Shown one piece after another: positions 45,727 through 54,414 of a stretch of DNA of 64,000 nt. The translations under genes were made by a program, and so were the position numbers. Source of the DNA: Trinickia sp. Y13 (GTDB taxonomy: Bacteria; Pseudomonadota; Gammaproteobacteria; Burkholderiales; Burkholderiaceae); NCBI RefSeq assembly GCF_029522115.1, contig NZ_JAKWFK010000020.1:1-64000 (forward strand), given 5' to 3'. A model generated the notes under the pieces. It was not told the DNA's origin, searched no databases, and saw nothing but the letters and a program-made list of their open reading frames with translations. How positions within the stretch are numbered: position 1 is the first letter of the stretch; each line of letters starts with the position of its first letter.

Positions 45727-47433
45727 ATGAATCCACGATTGACCAGTCGCTCGGCGTCTCGCACGGCGATCGCCTCGGCCGCCTTAGCGCTGCTTTGCGC
45801 CACACCGCTCATCGCCCGAGCGTTGCCGGCGATGCCGTCGCCGCAAGTGCAGCTCGTCGACGGCGTGATCGCCGGGGACCGCTCGATAACGGACACCCAT
45901 CAGATCAATGTTTTTCGCGGCATTCCCTATGCCGCTGCCCCGGTAGGCATCCACCGCTGGCGCGAGCCGCAACGCGTGGCGAGTTGGCCGGGCGTGCGCG
46001 ATGCCAAAGCCTTCGGCCCGCGCTGCATGCAGATGGCGTTGCCCGGCATTCGATTTCGTTCGTCGAGCATGAACGAAGACTGCCTCTACCTGAACGTATG
46101 GGCGCCCGCGGCAAGCCAAAGCGCGAAGCTGCCGGTACTCGTCTATTTCCATGGCGGTGGCTTCGCATTCGGCGACGGCTCCGAGCCCCGCTACGACGGC
46201 TCGCATCTCGCCGCCCGCGGGATGATCGTCGTGACGGTCAATTACCGGCTCGGCGCGTTCGGCTTCATGATGCATCCGGAGGCATCGCGCGACAGCGCGG
46301 TCGGGGCGGCGGGAAATTACGGTCTGCTCGATCAGCAGGCGGCGCTGCGCTGGGTGCGCGAGAATATCGCACGCTTCGGCGGCGATCCGCGGAAGGTCAC
46401 CATCGGCGGAGAAACGACCGGCGCGATGGCCGTGAGCGCGCACATGGCCGCGCCTTCCTCACGCGGGCTGTTCGCGCGGGCGATCGGCGAAAGCGGAGGC
46501 GCGTTCGCGCCCAATGGCTTCTGGCGGCGCGAGAAAGCGGAAAAAGTCAGCCGAAGCTTGGCAGCCCGCCTCGGCGCGGATTCGCTCGCGGCACTGCGGG
46601 CGCTATCGGCCGAGAAAGTGCAGGCCGCAATGGGCACTCATCGTGAACCGCAGCCGTTTTTCTGGCCTAGCATCGACGGCTATTTCCTCACCGATACGCC
46701 TGCCGCCGTCTTCGAAGCAGGGGGTCAAGCGCCGGTTCCCTTGCTCGTCGGTTCAAACTCGCAAGAAAGCCACTTCCGAACGGTCTACGGTCCGATGGCG
46801 CCGACGCCCGAGAACTGGACGCTGATTCTCAGCGCCGTGTTCGGCAACGAAGTCGCACAAGCACGCGCGTTCTATCCAGGAAACGACGCCGACGAGATCA
46901 ACCGCTCGGCGGCGGTGCTCGCCAATGACTTGACGATGAGCCACAGCGCCTGGCGCTGGATGGATTTGCACCGGCAAACCGGCCGCGCCCCCGTGTATTT
47001 CTATCTGTTCACGCATCCGCGCCCGACCGCAGTGGCATCGGCTACCCAAGAGAGCGCGGGCGAGAATTCGTCACCCAGCACCGGTGCGCCTCACCGATCG
47101 GAGATAGCCTATGTGTTCGACAATCTCGATCAGGATCGTCGTTATCAGTGGACGAGCGACGATCGCGCCGTCGCGCATATCTTTTCGAGTTACATCGAGC
47201 AGTTCGTGAAGACGGGCAATCCGAACGGCATCAACGATAGACAATCGGATTTCACGCGGCTCGGACGCGTGACGAGCGTCGTGCGCCCTCCGCGTTGGCC
47301 GGCCGTGCGGCAAGAGCGCGACGGCTTGACAAGGCAAGCGATCGGCAAGGACACGGTCACCATGTGGGATGCGAGCGCCGAGCGGCAAGCCCTCGTCGAA
47401 CGCATCATGAAAGCGCGACCCGGGGCGAATTAA
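45727..47433 (+). CDS. Type-B carboxylesterase homologue lacking the nucleophilic serine
   Basis: The 568-residue exported protein (signal peptide to about residue 33) is clearly of the carboxylesterase/lipase type-B family: INVFRGIPYAAAPVG, EDCLYLNVWAP, the oxyanion hole FHGGGFAFGDG, and VNYRLGAFGF. The nucleophile elbow normally reads GESAG, but here it is GETTG, with Thr at residue 230 (ACG at 46414). The acid and base positions look kept (NSQESHF; GAPHRSEIAYVF). It is therefore a probable pseudo-enzyme or an altered esterase. There is no frameshift, so the gene is intact. Confidence 0.88.
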   Translation: MNPRLTSRSASRTAIASAALALLCATPLIARALPAMPSPQVQLVDGVIAGDRSITDTHQINVFRGIPYAAAPVGIHRWREPQRVASWPGVRDAKAFGPRCMQMALPGIRFRSSSMNEDCLYLNVWAPAASQSAKLPVLVYFHGGGFAFGDGSEPRYDGSHLAARGMIVVTVNYRLGAFGFMMHPEASRDSAVGAAGNYGLLDQQAALRWVRENIARFGGDPRKVTIGGETTGAMAVSAHMAAPSSRGLFARAIGESGGAFAPNGFWRREKAEKVSRSLAARLGADSLAALRALSAEKVQAAMGTHREPQPFFWPSIDGYFLTDTPAAVFEAGGQAPVPLLVGSNSQESHFRTVYGPMAPTPENWTLILSAVFGNEVAQARAFYPGNDADEINRSAAVLANDLTMSHSAWRWMDLHRQTGRAPVYFYLFTHPRPTAVASATQESAGENSSPSTGAPHRSEIAYVFDNLDQDRRYQWTSDDRAVAHIFSSYIEQFVKTGNPNGINDRQSDFTRLGRVTSVVRPPRWPAVRQERDGLTRQAIGKDTVTMWDASAERQALVERIMKARPGAN

Positions 47434-47449
47434 GGGCGTTGCAATATAG

Positions 47450-48136
47450 TCAATCGCCCGGCCCTTCGCCGGCATTGCTCGATGCGCCGCCGGGCGCCGC
47501 CCGGCGCGCAGGACGGCGCACCACCCTTACCTTTGCGCTCGTGCCGCCGCCGCAAAAGAACTGCGTGCCGCCATCGGATTCGAGCCCCGAGACGACCACG
47601 CTCGGCGGCATCGCGAGCGCCTCGATCACTTGGCCTGTCTGCGCATCAAGGTGTCGAATTTCGCTTTGCTCGTCCTCCCACGTGCCGTGCCACAGTTCAC
47701 CGTCGACCCAAGTCACGCCCGTGACGAACCGATTCGATTCGATCGTACGCAGCACCGCGCCCGTTTCGGGGTCGATTTGCAAGATCTTGCGTTCGGCATA
47801 GCGGCCGAGCCAGAGCGAACCTTCGGCCCATGCCAGCCCCGAAGTGCCGCCGCCGGCCGGCGCCGCGATGGTACGCAGCACGCGCCCCGTTGCCGGGTCG
47901 AGCTTATGGATCGAGTCGCCATCCACCTGAAAGATGTGCTTTCCGTCGAAAGCCGTTCCCGCATGCGCAGGCACGTCGAGCGCGGATTGCATTCGACCGC
48001 TTACCGGATCGAGCACGCACAGCTTCTCGCCGGCGGCAAACCAGACTTGATGGCCGTCATAGGTCACGCCGGCGACTTGCTCGACGCCCGGCAACGGGCC
48101 GAATTCCCGGACAATTTCAGCATTCGATAGGTTCAT
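47450..48136 (-). CDS. Beta-propeller (YncE/PQQ-like repeat) protein
   Basis: The 228-residue product consists of four or more blade-like repeats, each with a pattern like KLCVLDPVSGRMQ, KLDPATGRVLRTI, QIDPETGAVLRTI and HLDAQTGQVIEAL, the hallmark of YncE/PQQ-like propellers. No signal peptide is visible, so it may be cytoplasmic. Function unknown. AGGA lies 8 bases before the chosen ATG; an ATG 9 bp upstream is possible. It lies 10 bp downstream of the HTH regulator gene and is almost certainly co-transcribed. Confidence 0.8.
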   Translation of the reverse strand: MNLSNAEIVREFGPLPGVEQVAGVTYDGHQVWFAAGEKLCVLDPVSGRMQSALDVPAHAGTAFDGKHIFQVDGDSIHKLDPATGRVLRTIAAPAGGGTSGLAWAEGSLWLGRYAERKILQIDPETGAVLRTIESNRFVTGVTWVDGELWHGTWEDEQSEIRHLDAQTGQVIEALAMPPSVVVSGLESDGGTQFFCGGGTSAKVRVVRRPARRAAPGGASSNAGEGPGD

Positions 48137-48146
48137 CGTTGGCATC

Positions 48147-49367
48147 CTAAAGGTTCGGTAGCGGCGAAGGGAGTAACAATGTCGTCGCGAATCCAACGAC
48201 AGGCGGCGTCATCCACCTTCTCGCCCGCCCCTCGCCTATCGCTTGAATTTTCCCGGAAGAGGCCAGGGCATCGAGCGCACGCTGCACCGATCGCTGGCTC
48301 GCACCCAACGCAAGCGCCAAGGCCGAACTGGACCACGACTCGCCGTCGGCCAGCAGCGCAAGAACCGCCGCATGTTTCTCGTCGAGGGGTCGCGCCAAAA
48401 CGACGACGTCGCGCGCCGTGCGGGGCATCAGCGCAAATCCGCGCTTGGTCGCCGTCACGTCCGCGAGCGGTCTGAGCAATGCGCGCAAGCGGCCGATTTC
48501 CACACGCAAGCGCACCCGGTGCGACTCGTCGATCGACCTCGCGCGAAACGCGTGAGCGATCATGACTTCTCTCGGAATGTCCTGCGGCCAAGCTTCAGCC
48601 AGAACGCGTGCGAGCGCGAACAACACGGGCCGGGTGGCGAGGGTCACCGTCGTTTCGGCATCGCGCACGGCATGGCGGCACGCGTCGACGATAAGACGCC
48701 GCGGCGACGTTAACGCCTGCACTTGCTCGAGCGTCAGCGTGCGCGTCTGGCCGCCCGAGATCAGGCGCGCGGCCGGAGCGGCAAGCGCCAGCGAGGCGCT
48801 CTCCACTTCGGCCATCAACGAAGCGATACCCGACGCACGCGCTGCCCGAGCCGCGCGTGCAAGCGCTTCACGCGCCGCCGTTGCTTGCAGGCGGCGAATC
48901 GCAATGCCCGCCGCAAGCAGTTCCGAGGATGCCAATAAGGCCGGAGGCAGCGGACCGGATGAGCCAACGAGCAGCGCGCGCTGCGCATCGTCGATGCGCC
49001 CGAGCAGCAGCGACCGCCGCGCTGCCAGATTGCGCGCGTGCGCCGCATTGAGCCGATCGCCATGCGCTTCGAGCATCGCGCGCGCCGCATCGAGCGATTT
49101 CTCCGGCCAGTTCAAATCGCGCGCGGCCAGTGCGACTTCGGCTTGCGCCACGACGCATCGCGCGCGCGCCAATGCGTGCTTCTGCCCGAAGGCGCGTGCG
49201 GCGCTGCGCAAGAGCACCCTCGCGCGCGCGAGATCGCCAAGCTGCGCCATGGCGATGCCGCGCAATGCCAGCGCAGGCGCGTCCTCGCGCTGCGACACGC
49301 AATTGAGCGCGCGCAGCGGATCACCGGCGGCAAGCGCGCGCGACGCGGCGGCAATCAGCGAGTCCAT
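48147..49367 (-). CDS. HTH regulator with helical-repeat N-terminus
   Basis: The 406-residue protein has an Ala-rich, TPR-like helical N-terminal half (ALRGIAMAQLGDLARARVLL and similar repeats). A central segment (IDESHRVRLRVEIGRLRALL) resembles the winged OmpR/BTAD-type fold, and a C-terminal HTH (SSSALALALGASQRSVQRAL) follows. I recognise it as a transcription regulator but cannot name the family. It is divergent from the DUF899 gene, with a perfect palindrome between them, and leads the propeller gene. Confidence 0.75.
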   Translation of the reverse strand: MDSLIAAASRALAAGDPLRALNCVSQREDAPALALRGIAMAQLGDLARARVLLRSAARAFGQKHALARARCVVAQAEVALAARDLNWPEKSLDAARAMLEAHGDRLNAAHARNLAARRSLLLGRIDDAQRALLVGSSGPLPPALLASSELLAAGIAIRRLQATAAREALARAARAARASGIASLMAEVESASLALAAPAARLISGGQTRTLTLEQVQALTSPRRLIVDACRHAVRDAETTVTLATRPVLFALARVLAEAWPQDIPREVMIAHAFRARSIDESHRVRLRVEIGRLRALLRPLADVTATKRGFALMPRTARDVVVLARPLDEKHAAVLALLADGESWSSSALALALGASQRSVQRALDALASSGKIQAIGEGRARRWMTPPVVGFATTLLLPSPLPNL

Positions 49368-49423
49368 TCGAATCCCGCCACACTTGTCACTCCTTGCATT
49401 CGATACCGGTCGCTAATCTAGCA

Positions 49424-49437
49424 CGTGACATGTCACG
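49424..49437. promoter_or_regulatory. Palindromic operator candidate
   Basis: CGTGACATGTCACG is a perfect 14-bp palindrome between the divergent HTH-regulator and DUF899 genes. ACATGT is repeated in part just after it (ACATGTAG). It likely serves as the operator of the regulator encoded next to it. Confidence 0.6.
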
Positions 49438-49526
49438 ACATGTAGCCGCCCGCCCGCGCAAAAACGGCACGCCGAGCAACGGCGGCGCAATCAACGATCA
49501 CCCAATCTATCGAACGGAGCCAAACC

Positions 49527-50291
49527 ATGACGACACACGCAATAGGAACACGCGACGAGTGGCTCGCCGCTCGTCTCGCCCTGCTCGATGCCGAGAAGGC
49601 GATGACGCGCCAAAGCGACGAACTTGCACGCCAACGACAAGCGCTGCCATGGGTGCGCGTCGACAAGGACTACCGCTTCGACACCGAGCGAGGCACGGTA
49701 TCGCTAGCGGATCTGTTCGAAGGCCGCTCGCAACTGCTCGTCTATCACTTCATGTTCGGTCCGGACTACAAGGCGGGATGCCCCTCGTGCTCGTCGATCG
49801 CCGATACGTTCAATGGCTTTCACGTGCACCTGGCCAATCACGACGTCACGCTCACCGCCGTTTCCCGCGCGTCCCTCGATAAGCTCACTGCGTACAAGCA
49901 GCGCATGGGTTGGACCTTTCCGTGGGCGTCGTCGCACGATAGCGACTTCAACTTCGATTTCAACGTATCGTTCACGCAGATGCAGCAACGCGACGGCGAA
50001 ATCGAATACAACTATCAACGCGGCGCGCACGCGATGGATGTCGAACCCGCGCCGGCGCCGGTGGACCAGTTCGCTCGAAGCTGCGGAACCGATGCGAAAA
50101 CTTATGCCCGAGACCGGCCCGGCGTGAGCGCCTTCGTGCTCGAGGACGGCGCCATTTATCACACCTACTCGACGTACGCGCGCGGGCTCGATGCGTTGTG
50201 GGGCATGTACCAGTGGCTCGATCGCGCACCGCTCGGCCGCAACGAGACGGGCGTTTGGTGGAAGCGGCACGACGAGTATGCGATGCGGTGA
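49527..50291 (+). CDS. DUF899 thioredoxin-like family protein
   Basis: The 254-residue protein matches the DUF899 family: DELARQRQALPWVRVDKDY, LADLFEGRSQLLVYHFMFGP, a CPSCSSIAD segment where thioredoxins have their active site, and the C-terminal VFVLEDGAIYHTYSTYARG-like pattern ending in WLDRAPLGRNE. The function is undefined; a thioredoxin-like redox fold is expected. CGGAGC precedes the ATG. It is followed within 10 bp by the DUF2182 gene, so the two form an operon under the divergent palindrome. Confidence 0.9.
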   Translation: MTTHAIGTRDEWLAARLALLDAEKAMTRQSDELARQRQALPWVRVDKDYRFDTERGTVSLADLFEGRSQLLVYHFMFGPDYKAGCPSCSSIADTFNGFHVHLANHDVTLTAVSRASLDKLTAYKQRMGWTFPWASSHDSDFNFDFNVSFTQMQQRDGEIEYNYQRGAHAMDVEPAPAPVDQFARSCGTDAKTYARDRPGVSAFVLEDGAIYHTYSTYARGLDALWGMYQWLDRAPLGRNETGVWWKRHDEYAMR

Positions 50292-50299
50292 GGCCTGCG

Positions 50300-50938
50300 A
50301 TGGGTGAACTGCCGATGCCGGGGGGTTGGTCGCTGTCCGCCATGTGGATGCCGATGTGCGGGCAGACGTGGCTCGACGCTGCGGCGGCGTTCACCTTCAT
50401 GTGGAGCGCGACGATGGCGCCGATGATGCTGCCGTCGCTCGCGCCTGCATTGCTGTCGTATTGGAAGCGCGTTCGCGCCCGGGGCAAAGGCCGGGCCGCG
50501 CGCGCTACGGCGTTGGCCGCCGCGAGTTACTTCTGCGCATGGACCGCTTTCGGCGCGATCGTGTTCGTCGTGGGCGCGACGGTCGCGGCAAACGTCATGC
50601 AATCGAGCGCGTTGGCGCGCGCCATGCCGGTATGCTCCGGCGTCACCCTCTTGCTCGCCGTGGGCCTTCAGTTCACCGCATGGAAGGCCCGCAGAGTCGC
50701 GTGTCGCGAAAACGTCTGCCGGTATGGCGGTATCAACGCGGACGATGCGAGCGCTGCCGTGCTACATGGACTTCGGCTCGCGCTTCACGACGGTTATTGC
50801 TGCGCCAATTTCATGGCGGCGCTCTTCGCCGTCGGCGTCATGAATCCTTTTGCAATGGGCGCGGTTACAGTGGCAATGGCAGTGGAACAATGGGCGCCCT
50901 GGCGCGTGCGCACCCCACCCCTACGTAATCCTACTTAG
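50300..50938 (+). CDS. DUF2182 integral membrane protein
   Basis: The 212-residue membrane protein has about five hydrophobic helices and the DUF2182 pattern: WSATMAPMMLPSLAP, ASYFCAWTAFG, and a C-terminal HDGYCCANFMAALFAVGVMN. The family is predicted to bind metal through Met/Cys/His residues and is of unknown role. The ATG at 50300 is used; a GTG at 50288 that overlaps the DUF899 stop is also possible and would imply translational coupling. It is co-transcribed with DUF899, a frequent pairing. Confidence 0.87.
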   Translation: MGELPMPGGWSLSAMWMPMCGQTWLDAAAAFTFMWSATMAPMMLPSLAPALLSYWKRVRARGKGRAARATALAAASYFCAWTAFGAIVFVVGATVAANVMQSSALARAMPVCSGVTLLLAVGLQFTAWKARRVACRENVCRYGGINADDASAAVLHGLRLALHDGYCCANFMAALFAVGVMNPFAMGAVTVAMAVEQWAPWRVRTPPLRNPT

Positions 50939-51155
50939 CACCCTTAAGTAGTTATGCGCTTGCGGTCCGCATACCGAGCGCAAATACTACGCCCGTCAAT
51001 CGCAATGCAATTTGCGTGGGCAAACACCCGCCGTTCCCGCATAGAAACATCGCGCTTGGCTCGATTCATCCCACGATAGTTCAATAAAGACAGAGAGTGG
51101 GCGGCATTCGGTCGTAACGCGCCCATTGCCTCATCGTCGACCCCTAAGGAGCATC

Positions 51156-51353
51156 ATGGAGACCTCCACCGCCCCACGTCGCGCGTGGCTACCGCTGATA
51201 TTGCTGTTGCCCTATCTCGCCCTGCTGTGGCTGCCGTTCTATAGCGACGGCCGCCCTGCGCTGCTCGGCTTCCCGTTCTTTTACTGGTACCAATTCCTCT
51301 GGGTGCCCATTACCTCGCTGTTGATGTACGCCGTCTACCGGAGCGCCAAATGA
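51156..51353 (+). CDS. DUF3311 small membrane protein
   Basis: The 65-residue protein has two hydrophobic helices (LPLILLLPYLALLWLPF; FYWYQFLWVPITSLLMYAVY) and matches the DUF3311 pattern. Such proteins are encoded directly before sodium:solute symporters and probably form a small subunit. AAGGA precedes the ATG. Its TGA overlaps the ATG of the symporter (ATGA), so the two are translationally coupled. Confidence 0.9.
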   Translation: METSTAPRRAWLPLILLLPYLALLWLPFYSDGRPALLGFPFFYWYQFLWVPITSLLMYAVYRSAK

Positions 51354-52846
51354 CCGAACCCACTTCGATCAATACCACCGCTCTGGTGATCTTCGTCGCG
51401 TTCTTCGCGCTCATCACGATTCTGGGTTTCGTCGCGGCACGCTGGAAGCGCGGCGACCTCACGCAATTGCATGAATGGGGGCTCGGCGGCCGCCAATTCG
51501 GCACCGTCATTTCGTGGTTCCTCGTAGGCGGCGATTTCTACACCGCCTACACCGTCATCGCAGTGCCCGCGCTCGTGTACTCCGTCGGCGCGTACGGCTT
51601 TTTCGCACTTCCCTACACGATCATCGTTTATCCGTTCGTGTTCGCCGTCATGCCGAAGCTTTGGCAAGCGTGCCACCGCGGCAATCACATCACCGCAGCC
51701 GACTACGTTCAAGGCGTGTTCGGCGGCAAGTGGTTCCCCGCCGCCGTCGCGCTGACCGGTATCGTCGCCACGATGCCCTACATCGCGCTTCAGCTCGTAG
51801 GCATGCAAGTGGTCATCAAGAGCCTGGGCGTGACCGGCGAATTGCCGCTCATCGTCGCGTTCGTGATCCTCGCGCTTTATACCTATGCGAGCGGTCTGCG
51901 TGCGCCCGCGATGATCGCGTTCGTCAAAGACATCATGATCTATATCGTGGTGATCGTCGCCGTCTGCTGGATTCCCTCCAAGCTCGGCGGCTACGGCGCG
52001 CTGTTCGATATCGCGGACAAGCACTTCGCGGCCAAGGGCGGCGCGACCGGCATCTTGCTCAAGCCCTCGCAGTTCACGGCCTATGCAACGCTCGCACTCG
52101 GCTCCGCACTCGCCGCTTTCATGTATCCGCACACGATGACGGGCGTGCTTTCGTCCAAATCGGCTGCGACCGTCAAGAAAAACGCGATCTTCCTGCCCGC
52201 CTACACCGTGCTGCTCGGCTTGATCGCCCTGCTCGGCTACATGGCGATCGCGGCCGGCGTGCACGTGAAGTCGCCCTCCGACGTGGTGCCGGCGCTGTTC
52301 CTCACGCTGTTCCCGTCTTGGTTCGTCGGCTTCGCGGCAGCGGCGATTGCGATCAGCGCGCTCGTGCCGGCGGCGATCATGTCGATCGGTGCAGCGAACT
52401 TGTTCACGCGCAATCTGTACAAGCCTTTGATTGCGCCGAACGCCACGCCGGCAAAGGAAGCATCTAACGCCAAGCTCGTCTCGCTCGTCGTGAAGTTCGG
52501 CGCGTTGCTGTTCATCATCGCGTTGCCGACGCAATATGCGATCGATATGCAGCTGCTCGGCGGCGTGTGGATCTTGCAGATCTTCCCGGCCGTCGTGTTC
52601 TCGCTCTACACGCGTCGTCTGACGACGCCGGGCTTGTTCCTCGGCTGGCTCGCGGGTATCTCGCTCGGCACGATTCTCGCGGCGATGCAGGGCTTGAAGC
52701 CGGTCTACGCGCTGCATATCGCAGGCGCGACGTATCCGACTTATATCGGTTTGATCGCGCTCGTGGTCAACGTCGTCATCACGGTCGCCGTGTCGGCAGT
52801 CACGGCAAAGAGCCCCGCGGCGCAACCGAATATCGCCGCGCAATAA
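51350..52846 (+). CDS. Sodium:solute symporter (SSS family)
   Basis: The 498-residue membrane protein has about 13 hydrophobic helices and SSS features: LHEWGLGGRQFGTVISWFLVG, GGDFYTAYTV, and ALVPAAIMSIGAANLFTRNLY, where the Na+ site region lies. The combination with DUF3311 is typical of monocarboxylate (acetate, pyruvate, lactate-like) permeases, but the substrate is inferred. It overlaps the DUF3311 gene by 4 bp and ends at an intrinsic terminator. Confidence 0.92.
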   Translation: MTEPTSINTTALVIFVAFFALITILGFVAARWKRGDLTQLHEWGLGGRQFGTVISWFLVGGDFYTAYTVIAVPALVYSVGAYGFFALPYTIIVYPFVFAVMPKLWQACHRGNHITAADYVQGVFGGKWFPAAVALTGIVATMPYIALQLVGMQVVIKSLGVTGELPLIVAFVILALYTYASGLRAPAMIAFVKDIMIYIVVIVAVCWIPSKLGGYGALFDIADKHFAAKGGATGILLKPSQFTAYATLALGSALAAFMYPHTMTGVLSSKSAATVKKNAIFLPAYTVLLGLIALLGYMAIAAGVHVKSPSDVVPALFLTLFPSWFVGFAAAAIAISALVPAAIMSIGAANLFTRNLYKPLIAPNATPAKEASNAKLVSLVVKFGALLFIIALPTQYAIDMQLLGGVWILQIFPAVVFSLYTRRLTTPGLFLGWLAGISLGTILAAMQGLKPVYALHIAGATYPTYIGLIALVVNVVITVAVSAVTAKSPAAQPNIAAQ

Positions 52847-52870
52847 GCGGCTCCGCCTCTCGCAGCATGC

Positions 52871-52901
52871 AACGGCCATCGATCGACGATGGCCGTTTTT
52901 C
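52871..52901 (+). terminator. Intrinsic terminator after the symporter
   Basis: An 11-bp perfect stem (AACGGCCATCG / CGATGGCCGTT) with a 5-base loop is followed by TTTC, 25 bp after the symporter stop. Confidence 0.88.
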
Positions 52902-52960
52902 TTTGGGGGCGTCGCGCTTGCCGATAATCCTCCTGCGACGCCGACCGCCCCGCGCGAACG

Positions 52961-54412
52961 TCACCCTGTCGCCATGCGCCTGCCGAACGCGAGCCGATCC
53001 GCCGCCCACACGGCAACGAGCGTCGCGCCCATGAGCGGAAAGACGATGCCTAACACGACGAGCGCCGTCTTCCATGCGCGCATCGGCGGCGCGCCTTGTT
53101 CTTTGCTAGGGGCGCCGAGCGTGCCGGCGGGCCGCCGCTTCCACCACATGACGAACCCCGTGACGGCCATGGCGGCGAGCCCCAACGAAATCACCGTGCA
53201 GACGATCTGATTGCCGAGGCCGAAATAGCGTCCCATGTGCAGCGACGTCCCGTACGACACCGCCTTTGCCACTGCCCCGTAGTCGCCGTAGCGAATGTCC
53301 TTCAGCACGGCGCCACTGTATTGATCGAGGTACAGCGTGCGCTCATGGCGGGGATCGTCGGGGAAATAGCTGACGGTGTAGACGCCGTCGCTGCCGCGCG
53401 GGACTACGATCTCGTAGTCGTCGGAAAGCCCCAACCCTCGGAGTTGCTCGACGATGCGGCCGAGCGGCAAACGTTCGGCCGCATCGTGCGCCGGCGCATG
53501 CGGGACAGGCACCGCGCCCACCGCCCAAGGCACGTTCGGCAACGGCATGTCGTCCATCACCATGCCAGGCATCGAATCCGTTTGGCTGGACATCTTCATC
53601 GCGTGATGCTCGCTCGCACCGGCTTCGTCGGTCGACGAAGCCGACTCCGTGCGCGCGGATGCGTTCGCCGCGCCCGGCACGCGAGAATGCAGCGCCAAGC
53701 CGCCCCACGCGCCTGGCGGTGAACCCAGATTCACGCTGGTTGCGAGCGATTTGAATTGCTTGCCCCACGAGCCCGTCCACGGCAACCCCGTCACGATGAA
53801 TGCGAGCGCGCCTGCCGCGAGCCAGATGCCGAGGACGGCGTGGACGCTTTTCCATAAGGCGCGCCCGTGCACGGCGCCGTTCGGCCAGAATAAATCGCGA
53901 GCGCGAGCGCCGGCCCTCGGCCACCAGAGGGCGACGCCGGTGCCGATCATGACGAGCGTCCAACAGGCGGCCAACTCCATGAGCAGTTCGCCGGGTTTGC
54001 CAAGCAACAGCTTGCGATGCAGCATCCGAACGACCTGCATGAACCGATGTTCGACACTCAGCGTGCCCAGCACTTCGCCCGAATACGGATTGACGTAGAC
54101 GCTTTCGCGCTCGCCGCCGGGCAAGCGAAACACGAACTCGGCGCTGCGGGCCGGATCGTCGTCGATCCGTGCGCTGCTCGGGCGCGCGCCCTTTGGCATC
54201 GCCGCCGCAGCGAGCGCGAGCAACGACTCGTGCGCGAGCCTCGGCTTATCTTGCGGTTCGACGGTCAAGCGATGCGGATAGAGCATCGGCTCGATCTGCG
54301 GCTTGAAGCAGTACAACGTGCCCGTGACGGCAAGCACGATCAACAGCGGCATGACGAACAGCGCCGCATAGAAATGCCAACGCCAGAGCGTGCGATAACC
54401 TGTATTTCGCAT
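52961..54412 (-). CDS. PepSY-domain inner-membrane protein with Met/His-rich loop
   Basis: The 483-residue protein has the PepSY-associated membrane plan: RTLWRWHFYAALFVMPLLI at the first helix, VVRMLHRKLLLGKPG, WKSVHAVLGIWLAAGALAFI, and a C-terminal GFVMWWKRRPAG. Such proteins act with TonB receptors in ferric or copper handling. The periplasmic insert at residues 269-289 (53546-53608) is rich in Met and His (HHAMKMSS, MPGMVMDDM), like copper-binding loops. GAGGA lies inside the end of the TonB receptor gene, and the ATG is 2 bp after its stop, so expression is coupled. Confidence 0.9.
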   Translation of the reverse strand: MRNTGYRTLWRWHFYAALFVMPLLIVLAVTGTLYCFKPQIEPMLYPHRLTVEPQDKPRLAHESLLALAAAAMPKGARPSSARIDDDPARSAEFVFRLPGGERESVYVNPYSGEVLGTLSVEHRFMQVVRMLHRKLLLGKPGELLMELAACWTLVMIGTGVALWWPRAGARARDLFWPNGAVHGRALWKSVHAVLGIWLAAGALAFIVTGLPWTGSWGKQFKSLATSVNLGSPPGAWGGLALHSRVPGAANASARTESASSTDEAGASEHHAMKMSSQTDSMPGMVMDDMPLPNVPWAVGAVPVPHAPAHDAAERLPLGRIVEQLRGLGLSDDYEIVVPRGSDGVYTVSYFPDDPRHERTLYLDQYSGAVLKDIRYGDYGAVAKAVSYGTSLHMGRYFGLGNQIVCTVISLGLAAMAVTGFVMWWKRRPAGTLGAPSKEQGAPPMRAWKTALVVLGIVFPLMGATLVAVWAADRLAFGRRMATG

Positions 54413-54414
54413 CG

